DNA from: Domibacillus aminovorans
GTDB taxonomy: Bacteria; Bacillota; Bacilli; Bacillales; Domibacillaceae
Assembly (NCBI RefSeq): GCF_001643235.1
Contig: NZ_LQWY01000067.1
Location: forward strand, 289,458-353,457
Direction of reading: 5' to 3'
DNA: 64,000 nucleotides
Within the stretch, counting starts at the first letter, position 1. Every line of letters begins with the position of its first letter. The position numbers and the translations under genes are program-made. Of this stretch, positions 48,271 to 58,500 are shown piece by piece. The notes under the pieces were generated by a model. It saw only the letters and a program-made list of their open reading frames with translations. It ran no database searches and was not told the origin of the DNA.

Positions 48271-49743
48271 ATGAAAAAATGTATTATGTCGCTGTTCGCT
48301 TTATTTATCGTAATTGGACTTATTCAACCGGCTCAAGCAGCAGGGGGGACGACGTTTTATGACGGAGTGAAGGTGACGCATGCAGATGGGGGCACCGATC
48401 AGCCGTTTGCAAAAAATGAGAAATTAATAATTGATCTAGCCTGGTCATATAAAGGCAGTCAGCCAGCTGCGATGACGCTTCCGGACACATTTAAGGTAAA
48501 GGAAGATGTGCAAAAAGCGTTGACGACGAAAGATGGAACGAATGTCGGAATGGTAAAAGTAGATGCAGAGACTAGAGTCATCACGGTTGCATTCGCGAAT
48601 GTATCAGCCATTGAATCTGGTACTTCGGGGAAGATTTTTATCCCTGTTGTTTTCAATGAAGCGGTCGTTACAGCGGCAAGCACGTATAAAGCGGCGTTTA
48701 ACATTGGACAGGCAGCGCCGGTTGTCGTGAGCATGACAGTAGAGAATAAGGCAGAAGTAGGCACAGGAGCGTTGAAAATCGTGGCCATTGACGCGTTAAC
48801 GAAAGAAAAGGTGGCAGGTTCAGCGTTCACCGTTGTGAATAGTGATGGAAAAGTCGTGGCGTCCCTCACGACAAACAGCGCGGGTGAAGCGACAGTACCG
48901 AGTCTTCCGTATGGCACGTATATAGTGACGCAAACGGCTGCACAGGCAGGATATGCAGTGCCAGCGGATCCATGGAAAGTAGAGATAAATGAAGCCGTTG
49001 TTATGAAAGAAGTGACGCATGCGAAGGTAGCCGGTTTAACGGGCGGCTTAACGATTACAGCGGTTGAAAAAGGAACGAAGACACCGATTACAGCGGCGGA
49101 ATTTGAGCTGAAATCAGAAAATGGTCTATTTTCAAAGACGGTTGTAACGGATGAGAAAGGCACTGCTCTGTTGACGGGACTTGCTTATGGCACGTACACG
49201 TTGAAACAGACGAAAACAGCAGCCGATTTTGTATTGCCAACGGAAACATGGGATGTGGTGATCGGCCGTCAGACGCCGCTTGAGAAAACGATAGAAAATC
49301 AATTAATCAACGAATATGGTACTCTTTCGATTAAGAAAACAGACGAAAAATCAGGCGATGCGTTAAAAGGTGCTGAGTTCTCACTTTATTATTATACGGG
49401 TGATGAGAAGCTTGTCGCAAAAGTTGTGACGGATTATAAAGGAACCGCCGAGTTTGAAAATTTAGTGGCAGGCAAATATACGCTGGAAGAAACGAAAGCA
49501 CCGACTGGCTATACACGTTCGTCGGAAAAGACCGTTGTGACGATTAAAAGCGGTGAAACGGTTGAGCTAACGTTTAAAAATGCGAAATCATCAACGACTG
49601 GAGCTGCGACAACGACGAGTGGTACGAAGTCAGTAGATACATTACCGAGAACAGGTGATGAATCATCGATGATGTATATGCTTGGCGTTATATTGCTAGT
49701 AGCGGGCGCGTACATGTTTATGAAAAAAGGGAAGCGTGCGTAA
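48271..49743 (+). CDS. LPXTG-anchored surface protein with SpaA/Cna-B-type repeats
   Basis: A 490-residue wall protein. ATG 48271 has GGGAG at 9 nt and starts a signal peptide (MKKCIMSLFALFIVIGLIQPAQA). A collagen-binding/NEAT-free N-terminal region is followed by three SpaA-like prealbumin domains of about 85 residues, beginning GALKIVAIDALTKEKV, GGLTITAVEKGTKTP and GTLSIKKTDEKSGDA. Each ends in a YGTY.V.QT- or KYTLEETKAPTGY-type strand, and such domains often form Lys-Asn isopeptide bonds. The sorting signal is LPRTG, a hydrophobic helix and KKGKRA. The dedicated sortase gene follows after 8 nt. Confidence 0.88.
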   Translation: MKKCIMSLFALFIVIGLIQPAQAAGGTTFYDGVKVTHADGGTDQPFAKNEKLIIDLAWSYKGSQPAAMTLPDTFKVKEDVQKALTTKDGTNVGMVKVDAETRVITVAFANVSAIESGTSGKIFIPVVFNEAVVTAASTYKAAFNIGQAAPVVVSMTVENKAEVGTGALKIVAIDALTKEKVAGSAFTVVNSDGKVVASLTTNSAGEATVPSLPYGTYIVTQTAAQAGYAVPADPWKVEINEAVVMKEVTHAKVAGLTGGLTITAVEKGTKTPITAAEFELKSENGLFSKTVVTDEKGTALLTGLAYGTYTLKQTKTAADFVLPTETWDVVIGRQTPLEKTIENQLINEYGTLSIKKTDEKSGDALKGAEFSLYYYTGDEKLVAKVVTDYKGTAEFENLVAGKYTLEETKAPTGYTRSSEKTVVTIKSGETVELTFKNAKSSTTGAATTTSGTKSVDTLPRTGDESSMMYMLGVILLVAGAYMFMKKGKRA

Positions 49744-49751
49744 GCAAGGCG

Positions 49752-50387
49752 ATGTTGAGAAAAGTCATTGCGGTCATCTGTATCATAGCAGCGGGGGTGT
49801 TAATTGCGGCCCCATTTTTGAAGTACGAACTGCTAGAAGCGAATACGGAAAAGTATGAAGCTGTGCAGTTATCGCCGGAAGAAATTCAGGAAAATAATGA
49901 ACTGCCGGCCGAGTTTAATATGGAAGTGATTGAGCCGCCATCTGTTTTAGATACGGTGACGAAAGACGTTGAAGTGGAAAAGTCCGCGATTGTTGGGCAA
50001 ATGGAGATTCCATCTGTTAATCTCAGTTTGCCCATTTTAAAAGGAACAACGAATGAGAATTTGCTTGTCGGGGCAACGACGATGCGGGAAGATCAGTGGA
50101 TGGGACTTGGCAATTATACGCTCGCAGGTCATCATATGAAGAGAGATACACTGCTTTTCAGCCCGATTTTGCGTGTGGAAAAAGGGGCGCTCATTACGGT
50201 AACGGATTTAACATACGAGTATATATATGAAGTGACAGAACTTGAAGTCGTTCATGAAGCCCGTGTTGATATTCTAGACAATACGATTGACCCGGTCATC
50301 ACGCTCGTCACATGTTATACGCCCGATGAACCCGAAAAGCGATTTATCGTGCACGGTAAACTGATAAAAACAGAAGAGTATGAATAA
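49752..50387 (+). CDS. Sortase (class A/D type)
   Basis: A 211-residue transpeptidase with an N-terminal membrane anchor (VIAVICIIAAGVLIAAPFL). Catalytic residues are His in LAGHHM (about 127), Cys in ITLVTC and Arg in EKRFIVHGKL. It begins 8 nt after the LPXTG gene and most likely anchors that protein. The GLGNYTLAGHH core is typical of housekeeping-like class A sortases, but dedicated operon placement and size also fit class D; the class is not decided here. Confidence 0.88.
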   Translation: MLRKVIAVICIIAAGVLIAAPFLKYELLEANTEKYEAVQLSPEEIQENNELPAEFNMEVIEPPSVLDTVTKDVEVEKSAIVGQMEIPSVNLSLPILKGTTNENLLVGATTMREDQWMGLGNYTLAGHHMKRDTLLFSPILRVEKGALITVTDLTYEYIYEVTELEVVHEARVDILDNTIDPVITLVTCYTPDEPEKRFIVHGKLIKTEEYE

Positions 50388-50391
50388 AAAG

Positions 50392-50437
50392 AGCAGCATC
50401 GAAAGCCATGTGATTAGGCTTTTGATGCTGCTTTTTT
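50392..50437. terminator. Bidirectional terminator
   Basis: AGCAGCATCGAAAGCC/GGCTTTTGATGCTGCT stem with A-run before and T-run after, between the sortase and the converging SLH gene. Confidence 0.92.
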
Positions 50438-50447
50438 GCGTTCAATA

Positions 50448-51827
50448 TTAGTGTGCCGAGTAGGCTGCTTTTTGTGAAGTGCCGAATGTGTTGTATTGTA
50501 CAGTATAAAAACTTTCTAAGTCGCTCATGACAAGCACCGTACCGCCTGTTGTCGAAGCTGTCTTTGCACCGGCGTCCGTGAGACGTTTTAAGACGGATGA
50601 GTCGGCGAAATTTGCGCCTGTTCCGTGAGAAGCGACGGCATAAAGCGGTGCGACTTCGTCAACGAACGACTGTGTTGTCGCTGCTGAGCCCCCATGCTGT
50701 GATACTTTTAACACGTCTGCGCTCAAATTGTAGTCCGCGACAAGTTTGTTTTCAACCGATGCACTCGCGTCAGACATAAGCAAAAAGCGGACGTCGCCAT
50801 GTGTTAACTCAAGAACGATTGATCCGTCGTCTGCATTTTGTGCTCCGCTGTTTGCATTTAACACATGAACGGGAGTGGATGAATCAGCTGAAATGTCGCT
50901 GTTTACTTTTGCTTGTGTAAGCGTCAAGCCAGCTGCTTTTGAAGCGTTCGTGTAATCGGTATATTCTTGCGATGTACTTTTCAAGCCAGAGTCAATGATG
51001 CGGTGGACGTTGAAGTTTTTAAGTACGTAATCCGCGCCGCCGATATGTTCAGGATCGGGCTGTGTGGCGACGAATGTATGAATGTCTTCGATGCCCATCA
51101 AATCGAGTTCTGCTGCAATCGATTCGTCATCCGGACCAGCATCAATGAGCATAACTTCGCCGTTCGGGAATGTGACGAGTGTAGCGTCACCGTGTCCGAC
51201 GTTTAGAAATTCAACAGATAAGGAGTCAGCGGGTGTGGAGAAAAGTGCCCGTGACAGAAATGCCGCGAATTGTCCACGCGTGACGGCATTGTTCGGTTTG
51301 AATGTGCCATCTTCATAGCCGTATGTGATGCCAGCGGCAACGATATTTTGGATATATGGATAAGCGGCAGAAGTTTTGGATACGTCCGCAAAATCAACGT
51401 TTGCTGTTTCAGTTAAACCGAATGCTTTTGCTAAAATAATGGCCATTTGTCCGCGTGTAACCGTTTGTCCTGGGCGAAATGTGCCATCTGGGAAGCCGGA
51501 AATGATTCCTTCTTCTACAGCGGACTCGATGTAGCCGGATGCTGTATTGGATGTGTTGACGTCAGAAAAAGATGTTTTCCGTTTCGTCCCGTCCAGTTCG
51601 AATGTTTTACCGATTAAAATAGCGGCTTGCGCGCGTGTTACCGCCTGGTCAGGTTTAAATGTGCCGTCCGGAAAACCGGTAATAATTTCGGCGTCTGATA
51701 AAAAGTCAATATCGTCAAAAAAACGATGTGAGTTAGGCACATCTTTAAAAGAAGCGGCCTGTGCAAACGGGGAAAAAAGACTGAATGTGATGATGAAACT
51801 AAGAAAAACGGACAGTGATTTTTTCAA
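50448..51827 (-). CDS. SLH-domain protein fused to a ComEC-type metallo-beta-lactamase fold
   Basis: A 459-residue secreted protein. Signal peptide MKKSLSVFLSFIITFSLFSPFAQA; three S-layer homology domains (about 25-80, 85-140, 145-200; each with ITGFPDGTFKP-like and VTRAQ/GQ motifs) that bind pyruvylated wall polymer. The C-terminal domain (about 205-445) resembles the ComEC/competence lactamase-like family (SVEFLNVGHGDATLV, VMLIDAGPDD, LKVSQHGGS). The HxDxDH metal motif is altered to TQPDPEHIGG, so the first His is missing. It is displayed on the cell surface, with a possibly altered or absent hydrolase activity. Confidence 0.88.
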   Translation of the reverse strand: MKKSLSVFLSFIITFSLFSPFAQAASFKDVPNSHRFFDDIDFLSDAEIITGFPDGTFKPDQAVTRAQAAILIGKTFELDGTKRKTSFSDVNTSNTASGYIESAVEEGIISGFPDGTFRPGQTVTRGQMAIILAKAFGLTETANVDFADVSKTSAAYPYIQNIVAAGITYGYEDGTFKPNNAVTRGQFAAFLSRALFSTPADSLSVEFLNVGHGDATLVTFPNGEVMLIDAGPDDESIAAELDLMGIEDIHTFVATQPDPEHIGGADYVLKNFNVHRIIDSGLKSTSQEYTDYTNASKAAGLTLTQAKVNSDISADSSTPVHVLNANSGAQNADDGSIVLELTHGDVRFLLMSDASASVENKLVADYNLSADVLKVSQHGGSAATTQSFVDEVAPLYAVASHGTGANFADSSVLKRLTDAGAKTASTTGGTVLVMSDLESFYTVQYNTFGTSQKAAYSAH

Positions 51828-51998
51828 TTATGAATCTCCTTTCGGGTATTAAAGGTACGTATAAGAAATTGCTAGACAATCAAATGGGATATAAATGCTT
51901 GTGTTTTAAAGAGAAATGATTCCTGCATAGATCTATATTGGGGTATTTTTCTTCCCTTGTAAACTTTTTTATGGAAGATGTTGCATTTTTTTAGAAAT

Positions 51999-52032
51999 AC
52001 CGTATTATATATATTAATACAGTTAGTACGGT
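51999..52032. promoter_or_regulatory. YtrA-type operator overlapping the promoter
   Basis: Nested inverted repeats ACCGTA/TACGGT (outer) and GTATTA/TAATAC (inner) span a TATA-rich core just before the GntR-type gene, consistent with autorepression. Confidence 0.55.
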
Positions 52033-52055
52033 TTGCGCAGAAAGGATGTGGGACG

Positions 52056-52442
52056 ATGTTTACGATAGATACGAGAAGCCGGGTGCCGATTTACGAGCAG
52101 CTGACTGAGAAGCTGAAAGAGCTGATTATTCGTGAGGTGATGAAAGAAGATGAACAGCTGCCGTCAGTTAGGTCGCTGGCACAGGATTTGACGATTAATC
52201 CGAATACGATTCAAAAGGCGTACCGGGAGTTGGAGCGTGAAGGCTACATTTATTCCATTCCAGGCAAAGGAAGCTTTGTGTCGCCGGTCAAAAACGAGAT
52301 TAATAGGGAGCGAATGGAGATGTTGAAAAAAGAGCTCGAGCGTATTGTTGGAGAAATTTTGTTTTTAGGTGTACCGAAAGATGAAGTTATTCGAATCATT
52401 AACACGATGAAGGAACCGGAAAGGGGCAGCGACGATGATTAA
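52056..52442 (+). CDS. GntR-family regulator, YtrA subfamily
   Basis: A 128-residue regulator. ATG 52056 follows AAAGGATGTGGG; the longer frame runs through the promoter. Winged helix: IDTRSRVPIYEQLTEKLKELII, then DEQLPSVRSLAQDLTINPNTIQKAYRELEREGYIYSIPGKGSFV. A short helical tail mediates dimerisation. It overlaps the ABC ATPase gene by 8 bp. The operon resembles B. subtilis ytrABCDEF, which responds to wall-active antibiotics. Confidence 0.9.
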   Translation: MFTIDTRSRVPIYEQLTEKLKELIIREVMKEDEQLPSVRSLAQDLTINPNTIQKAYRELEREGYIYSIPGKGSFVSPVKNEINRERMEMLKKELERIVGEILFLGVPKDEVIRIINTMKEPERGSDDD

Positions 52443-53334
52443 GGTAGATAATGTATCGAAGCGATTTGGCCGCTTTGATGCGGTGAAGGATGTAAACGTT
52501 CATGTGAAAAAAGGTTCCATTTATGGATTGCTCGGGTCAAACGGTGCCGGGAAAACGACGCTGCTGAAAATCATATCAGGCATCATTCGGGCGGATCAGG
52601 GGGTGCCAACGATTGAAGGCGAATCTATTTTTGAAGCGCCGGACGTGAAAAAGCGGGTGTTGTTCATTCCTGATCAGCCATACTTTTTTCATCAGACGTC
52701 GCTTATGCAGATGGCTTCGTTTTATGAAGCGGTGTATGACCAGTGGAATGGTGAGCGGTTTCATCAGCTGTATGAGCATTTTGCACTTAATCCGAATGCA
52801 TTGCTTTCGCGAATGTCAAAAGGGATGCAGCGGCAGGCGGCGTTTATTTTAACACTATCAGCGATGCCGGATGCGCTTATTTTGGATGAGCCGTTTGACG
52901 GGCTCGATCCGGTCGTGCGCCAGCAAGTGAAAAACTTACTGATTCAAGATGTGAGCAGCCGTGAGATGACTGTGCTTGTGTCGTCTCATAACTTGCGGGA
53001 GATGGAAGATTTTTGTGACGCGGTCGGCGTGATGCATAAAGGCGGTCTCCTGTATGAGCGTGATCTAGAAGAATTGAAAACGGACATCAGCAAGCTGCAG
53101 GTGGCGTTTAAAAAAATGCCGGACGAATCGTTTTTGGCAGGGATGGATGTTGTACATTATGAGAAACGCGGCCGTGTGCTGACATGTATCGTACGCGGGA
53201 CGGAAGACGAGATTGACCGTTATGTCCGTTCGTATGAGCCGGCCATTTATGATGTGCTGCCGCTTACGCTGGAAGAGATTTTTACGTATGAAATGGGGAG
53301 TGTCGGCTATGAAATCCGGAATCTTATCGTTTAA
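52435..53334 (+). CDS. ABC transporter ATPase, YtrB/BcrA-like
   Basis: A 299-residue ATPase. Walker A GSNGAGKTT, signature MSKGMQRQ, Walker B ALILDEPFDGLD, switch His VSSHN. The C-terminal extension of about 80 residues is normal for this subgroup. ATG 52435 overlaps the regulator stop, and its own end overlaps the permease start by 26 bp, so translation of the three genes is coupled. Confidence 0.9.
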   Translation: MIKVDNVSKRFGRFDAVKDVNVHVKKGSIYGLLGSNGAGKTTLLKIISGIIRADQGVPTIEGESIFEAPDVKKRVLFIPDQPYFFHQTSLMQMASFYEAVYDQWNGERFHQLYEHFALNPNALLSRMSKGMQRQAAFILTLSAMPDALILDEPFDGLDPVVRQQVKNLLIQDVSSREMTVLVSSHNLREMEDFCDAVGVMHKGGLLYERDLEELKTDISKLQVAFKKMPDESFLAGMDVVHYEKRGRVLTCIVRGTEDEIDRYVRSYEPAIYDVLPLTLEEIFTYEMGSVGYEIRNLIV

Positions 53335-55300
53335 TAAAGGGCTGTTCATGCAGCATTCACGCTCCGTATTATGGATTAGTATTTTCTTTTTGTTATCGCA
53401 AGTAATCTTGCTCCCGCTCGGGTTGATGATGGTGCTGCGTGATGAACGGGAGTATGAGTATTTTCTGCAGACAGATTATCGCAATGTGCTGTTCGCATTT
53501 ACATACGCGTTTCAGTACTTGTCGTATCTTGTGTTTCCAGTAATAACGGGGATTGTATTGACTAGTTATATGACGAAGAAAGGTTCGTCTGACTTTATGC
53601 ATAGCTTGCCGTTTAAACGAGGTACGCAGCTTATGCACGTTTATGCATCCGGCATCGTCTCACTTGCCGTACCGATTTTGATTAATGCGGTTCTATTGCT
53701 TATGATACGGTCGTTTATTAAGCCGCTTACCTATTCAATCGGACATTTGTTTGAATGGCTCGGTGTATCACTCTTTATTACCCTTTTTATGTTTATTGTG
53801 ACGGTCATGATCGGATTGTTTATCGGACCGGCTTTGCTGCAAGGCATTATGGTGTATGGCATTCTCGTGCTGCCAGCAGGGTTAATTAGCGTAACGTTGT
53901 ACAATGCACGTTACTTTGTGAACGGCCTGGCGGTTGATTCGTATACGTCGAAAGTGATGACGGATGGCATCTTTTTAATCCGTGCCGGTGAGTATGTGAA
54001 TCGGCCATTTAGTGGGATAGAGTGGGCAATTTATCTCGTGCTTGCGGCCGTGATTGTTGCTGTTTCTTTTTATGTATACAAAGTACGGCCGGCAGAAGCG
54101 GTGGATGAAGCGATTGTGTTCCCGTTTTTCCGATGGGCATTCATTTTCGTCTTAACGTATGCGGCGATGTTGATCGGTGGATTGTACTTTAGTCAGTTTT
54201 TGGGCGGATCACTTACGTGGACGATTATTGGTTATGTGATCGGCGCGTTTGCTGGCTACACATTGCTGCAAATGATCGTTCAAAAATCATTGCGTCTTGT
54301 CTGGCCGTGGAAAGGATTCGTGTTTTATGTACTCGCTATTCTCGTGCTGCTTATTCCAGGCACAATTGCAGCAAAAGCGTATGAAAAAGCGATTCCCGAA
54401 GCGAAAGAAGTGGAAAAAGTGTATATCGGTGATAGTGGAGAACCGTTTGAAAACGTATTTTACACAGGAGTAGAAGAATTGAAAAAAACAGATGCTGGCT
54501 TCATGAAAGGGGCCGATTCGATCAATGAAGTGCGGAGTATTCATGCGCAGTTAATTGATGCTGGAGTCGGTGTATCTGATTATGAAGGGTATCAGGTTTC
54601 AGTTACATACGGGTTGAAAGACGGAAGCCGTATGCAGCGTCAGTATACAGTATCAATGGATGAACTGGGGCGTATAACAGAGGATCTCCGGAAAAATGTT
54701 GAATTTATTAAAGCGTCGAATCCTCTTTTTGCGATCGCGACGCCGGAGAAAATGACGTACTTGAGCGGGTATGACAGCACGACAGGCAGACAACTCGCCA
54801 ATGTGGCGGGAAAAGAAGATATTGAAGCGATCCGATCAGCAATGGAAAAAGATACATTGTCCGGAGAGGCGGATCAGTTTAGTCTGAATGGTGGGGCGAG
54901 CGCTGGTACGATTGAATTCTGGATCGGGAAAGAAAATCAGATGCAAGTTTCAGTCAATGTGAATCTGGATGATGAACATACGATTCAAGCCATTCGTGAG
55001 CATGTTCCTGGAGGTGAGTCCTTTGCTTCTGCCACTAACGTGGAAAAAGCGTTCATTGTGACAGCAGAAACGGAAGAACAGAAAAAAGAGTTGTCGGATT
55101 TTATCTGGCCGGATAATGGAGATGAGCCAAAATGGAGCGACATGCCGCTTCCGTACGAGCAGGTAAATGATACAGCTAAGATTAAACAGCTGCTTGATCC
55201 TGCAGGCTTGACAGAAGATAGCAGCCGTCTGCTCGTCTTGAAATGGCAAGAAAACGGTCATATCGGTTATACCGTTTCGGTCGTTGGGTTAAAAGAATAA
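53309..55300 (+). CDS. ABC permease with extracytoplasmic domain, YtrC/D-like
   Basis: A 663-residue protein. ATG 53309 follows GGGGAG at 8 nt; the upstream part of the frame is only a shadow of the ATPase gene. About ten helices in the first 390 residues (SVLWISIFFLLSQVILLPLGLMMV, VFPVITGIVLTSYMTKKGSSDFMHSLP and others) are followed by a soluble domain of about 270 residues (DUF6449-like: VYIGDSGEPFENVFYTG to VSVVGLKE). KKGSSDFMHSLPFKR is the typical coupling loop. It exports or senses a membrane-active compound together with the ATPase. Confidence 0.85.
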   Translation: MKSGILSFNKGLFMQHSRSVLWISIFFLLSQVILLPLGLMMVLRDEREYEYFLQTDYRNVLFAFTYAFQYLSYLVFPVITGIVLTSYMTKKGSSDFMHSLPFKRGTQLMHVYASGIVSLAVPILINAVLLLMIRSFIKPLTYSIGHLFEWLGVSLFITLFMFIVTVMIGLFIGPALLQGIMVYGILVLPAGLISVTLYNARYFVNGLAVDSYTSKVMTDGIFLIRAGEYVNRPFSGIEWAIYLVLAAVIVAVSFYVYKVRPAEAVDEAIVFPFFRWAFIFVLTYAAMLIGGLYFSQFLGGSLTWTIIGYVIGAFAGYTLLQMIVQKSLRLVWPWKGFVFYVLAILVLLIPGTIAAKAYEKAIPEAKEVEKVYIGDSGEPFENVFYTGVEELKKTDAGFMKGADSINEVRSIHAQLIDAGVGVSDYEGYQVSVTYGLKDGSRMQRQYTVSMDELGRITEDLRKNVEFIKASNPLFAIATPEKMTYLSGYDSTTGRQLANVAGKEDIEAIRSAMEKDTLSGEADQFSLNGGASAGTIEFWIGKENQMQVSVNVNLDDEHTIQAIREHVPGGESFASATNVEKAFIVTAETEEQKKELSDFIWPDNGDEPKWSDMPLPYEQVNDTAKIKQLLDPAGLTEDSSRLLVLKWQENGHIGYTVSVVGLKE

Positions 55301-55307
55301 GAAAATA

Positions 55308-55361
55308 GGGGCTGTTCCTAGTCGGTTTTCACCGACTTTTGGAACAGTCCCTTCTTTTTTT
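55308..55361 (+). terminator. Terminator of the YtrABC-like operon
   Basis: GGGCTGTTCC pairs with GGAACAGTCC around an inner AGTCGG/CCGACT hairpin; T-run follows. The interval to 55583 holds only a CAACGA/TCGTTG inverted repeat (55537-55554) before the protease gene, a possible operator. Confidence 0.85.
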
Positions 55362-55583
55362 CATCAGTATATTCTCTTTTGAACATACGATTGGATATAT
55401 TAACGTGCCATACACTGCGTCATAGACTTAGAGAAGTAACAATCAACAAAGAACTAGTTCTATAGAAATATTTTTGTTTTTAAGAAGCAGGAGTTATAGA
55501 GGATGTGCACGAATATATATGGACATTGAAGGGGTACAACGAACCGAATCGTTGATACTACATTTTTCAGAGGGGGAATTACG

Positions 55584-58500
55584 TTGTTTAAAAAGTTAAT
55601 AGGAGGGTTACTCTTTCTTCTGCTTATTGGCCCGGGAGCTGCAGTGTACGCTCAAGATAATGGTTTTGCGGAAGGAAATACCTCTAAAAGTAGCGGGAAT
55701 TACGGAAATGGATTAACAACCGGAGAATTATCAGGTGTTTTGGACACGGACCAAAAAGTGACGGATTTTATTAATAAAAATCGAATGCAATTTGGCGTTC
55801 AAAATAAAACGGAGAAATTAAAATTAACAAAGAAAACAACAAATAAAGAAACGAATAAAAAGCATTATTTATACCAATTAACTCACAAAGGAATTCCTGT
55901 TTACGGAAGCTATGCGCAAGTGCATCTCAATGCTCAAAACAAAGTGTATGCTTTGGACAATGATGTAGAGATAAAAGATATCAATCTACCTACCTCTCCA
56001 AATCTCAGCGGGTCAGAAGCGATTGCTAACTTAACAGCTGCAGTGGAGAAGGAATTGGGGAAAAAGATTGAACTAGAATCCAGTAACGAAATGGTGCAAA
56101 TAAAAGAACCAAGCGCGAAATTAATTATTTATCCTTCAAATGGCAAAGATTATTTGGTTTACGAAACGAAAATTAGCTTTTTAAAACCAACGATCGGAGA
56201 ATGGGTCGGCTTTGTGGATGCCCATACAGGCCAAATCATTGAAAAGTATAATGCGCTGAAAGATGCGAATGCAACTGTACCTAGTAAAGAAAAGAAAGCG
56301 CCTTTAAGCTATCCGTACACTGTTGAAAAAGGTGAAGGGGACAGTAATAATGGCGGGGTTAAAGAATTAAATATTGTGAAAGAAAACGGATGGTATTACT
56401 TGTTGGACACAACGAATCCAATGGCTAATGATGGAGCCATTGTCACTCGTGATGAGTTCAGCCGGGAGATTGTTTCCAGCGATTCTTCTCATTTTAATGA
56501 TAAGCATGCTGTAGATGCTCATTACAACGCTGACATCGTATATGATTATTATAAAGAAGAATTCGACCGCGACAGCATTGACGGAAAAGGAATGGATATT
56601 GTTAGTTATGTGCATGTTCCTGAGTATGGCGCTCCGATGGATAATGCCTATTGGTGGGAGGATGCCATGTGGTACGGAGATGGAGATCAATTGAATTGTT
56701 TCAGCTGTGCACTGGATGTCGTCGGCCATGAAATGACGCATGGTGTCACAGAGAAAACGGCAGGCCTTGATTATTGGAAACAATCGGGTGCTTTAAATGA
56801 ATCCTTTTCTGACATTATTGGATCGCTTATAGACGGAGACTGGGAATTGGGTGAAGAAACAGGGTCTGTAATTCGGGATATGGAAGATCCAAATCGTTAT
56901 GGCCAGCCAAAACATATGGATGAGTACATGTATATAGAGTGGGATAATGGCGGAGTTCATTTTAATAGCGGGATTCCCAACTTTGCCGCTTATCAGCTGG
57001 CGACATCATTAGATCAAAGAGGCTTGGACGGGAAAAAGATTTTAGGTCATATCGCTTATAACTCGTTGAATAATTACCTGCATCCAACTTCTCGATTTTC
57101 AGATGCACGGGATGCATTTCTTTTGTCTGTAGATGACTTAACATTCTTGGAAAGTAATCAAAAAGACATTGTAAGAGAAGAAGTGGAAAATGCCTGGGCA
57201 GCAGTAGGGCTTCCATTTGGAGAGCAGGCTCTGATTAACTTAGAGGTGAGCGAATCCTCTCTCAATTTAAATGTTGGTGAAACACATCAGCTAACGTTAA
57301 CAGCTGTTTACTCTGATGGTTCTAGAGAAGACGTAACATCTTTGAGCAACTGGGAGTCAGGCGATCCGGACGTAGCAACTGTGGAAGCCGGGCTTGTTGA
57401 AAAAATAAACGACGGTGAAACCATCATTTGGGCATCCTATCAGGGAGAAGAAACGGCTGTTGAAATCGTGGAAACGCCTAATGTAAAAGGAAAAGTGAGC
57501 GAAGGCCCCTCCTCTGAAGATATAGGAGAAGGCTTAATGTTTATTGAATCAACAGATGGGGATGAGTACTACTATTTTACTTTAGATGAAAACTCAGAAT
57601 TTAGTTTTTATCTAAAGCCAGGGGAATATAAAATTACAGCAATGTACTCTTATAAAGATGGAACGGAAGAATATATTGATATTTTGGATCAATCATTTAC
57701 AGTTGGCAAAGAAACGCTTCAGTTGGATGTCGACATTCCTCCTGTAACGGTTACAGGGAAAATCGAATTTTCTGACCCCGACATTCTTGAACAATATGAT
57801 GAGATTGGTTTGATTCTTGAAAATAACGGCGAGTATTTGTGGATTGATGTTAAAGAAGAGTCGTATAAAGGACGCCTTTCAAAGGGTACGTATAACGTTG
57901 TCGAGGTTTTTGCTTATACGTATGAAGGTTCTTTAGAGGATCTGAGTATCCCGCTTCATGATTCTATTAAAATTAACGACGAATCAAAAGTGATCGAAAA
58001 AAATATTAAAGTAAACGGTGAAACTTCTCTTATACACGTAGATCCAGTAAAGGAAAACAGCACAGCTGTAACAGGCGGCACAGATCCAAATATGACAATC
58101 GAGATTTCTAATGAATCATCAAAGAAGATTGGCACCGGGAAATCAAAATCGGATGGACATTTTTCTGTTAAGATTCCGAAGCAAAAATTGGGCATGGTAT
58201 TAACGGTGATAGTCAAAGATGCACATGGGAATCAAACAGCGAAAAGAGAAATTGAAGTTCAAGATGGTACCCCTCCAGAAGCGCCGGTAGTTGATCCGGT
58301 TAGTGATCAAAGTATGACTGTAACCGGAAAAACCGAGGCAGGTGCGACAGTGATGCTGAAATTGGGCACAGGAAACGTAATAGGAATGGCTGATGATCAA
58401 GGGGAGTTTAGCATTGAAATCGCCAAGCAAAAAGCTGGCGCTACGCTTTATGTAACAGCCGAAGATGAAGCCAGCAACGTAAGCAAAGAAACAAAAGTGA

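Noticed and set aside
48459..49163. 234-codon antisense frame in the LPXTG protein gene
   Set aside because: It mirrors the codon bias of the sense gene and has no start signal; the sense gene has signal peptide, repeats and sorting motif.
53213..53308. Upstream extension of the YtrC/D-like permease
   Set aside because: These codons are the ATPase gene read in another frame; the ATG at 53309 has a good ribosome binding site.
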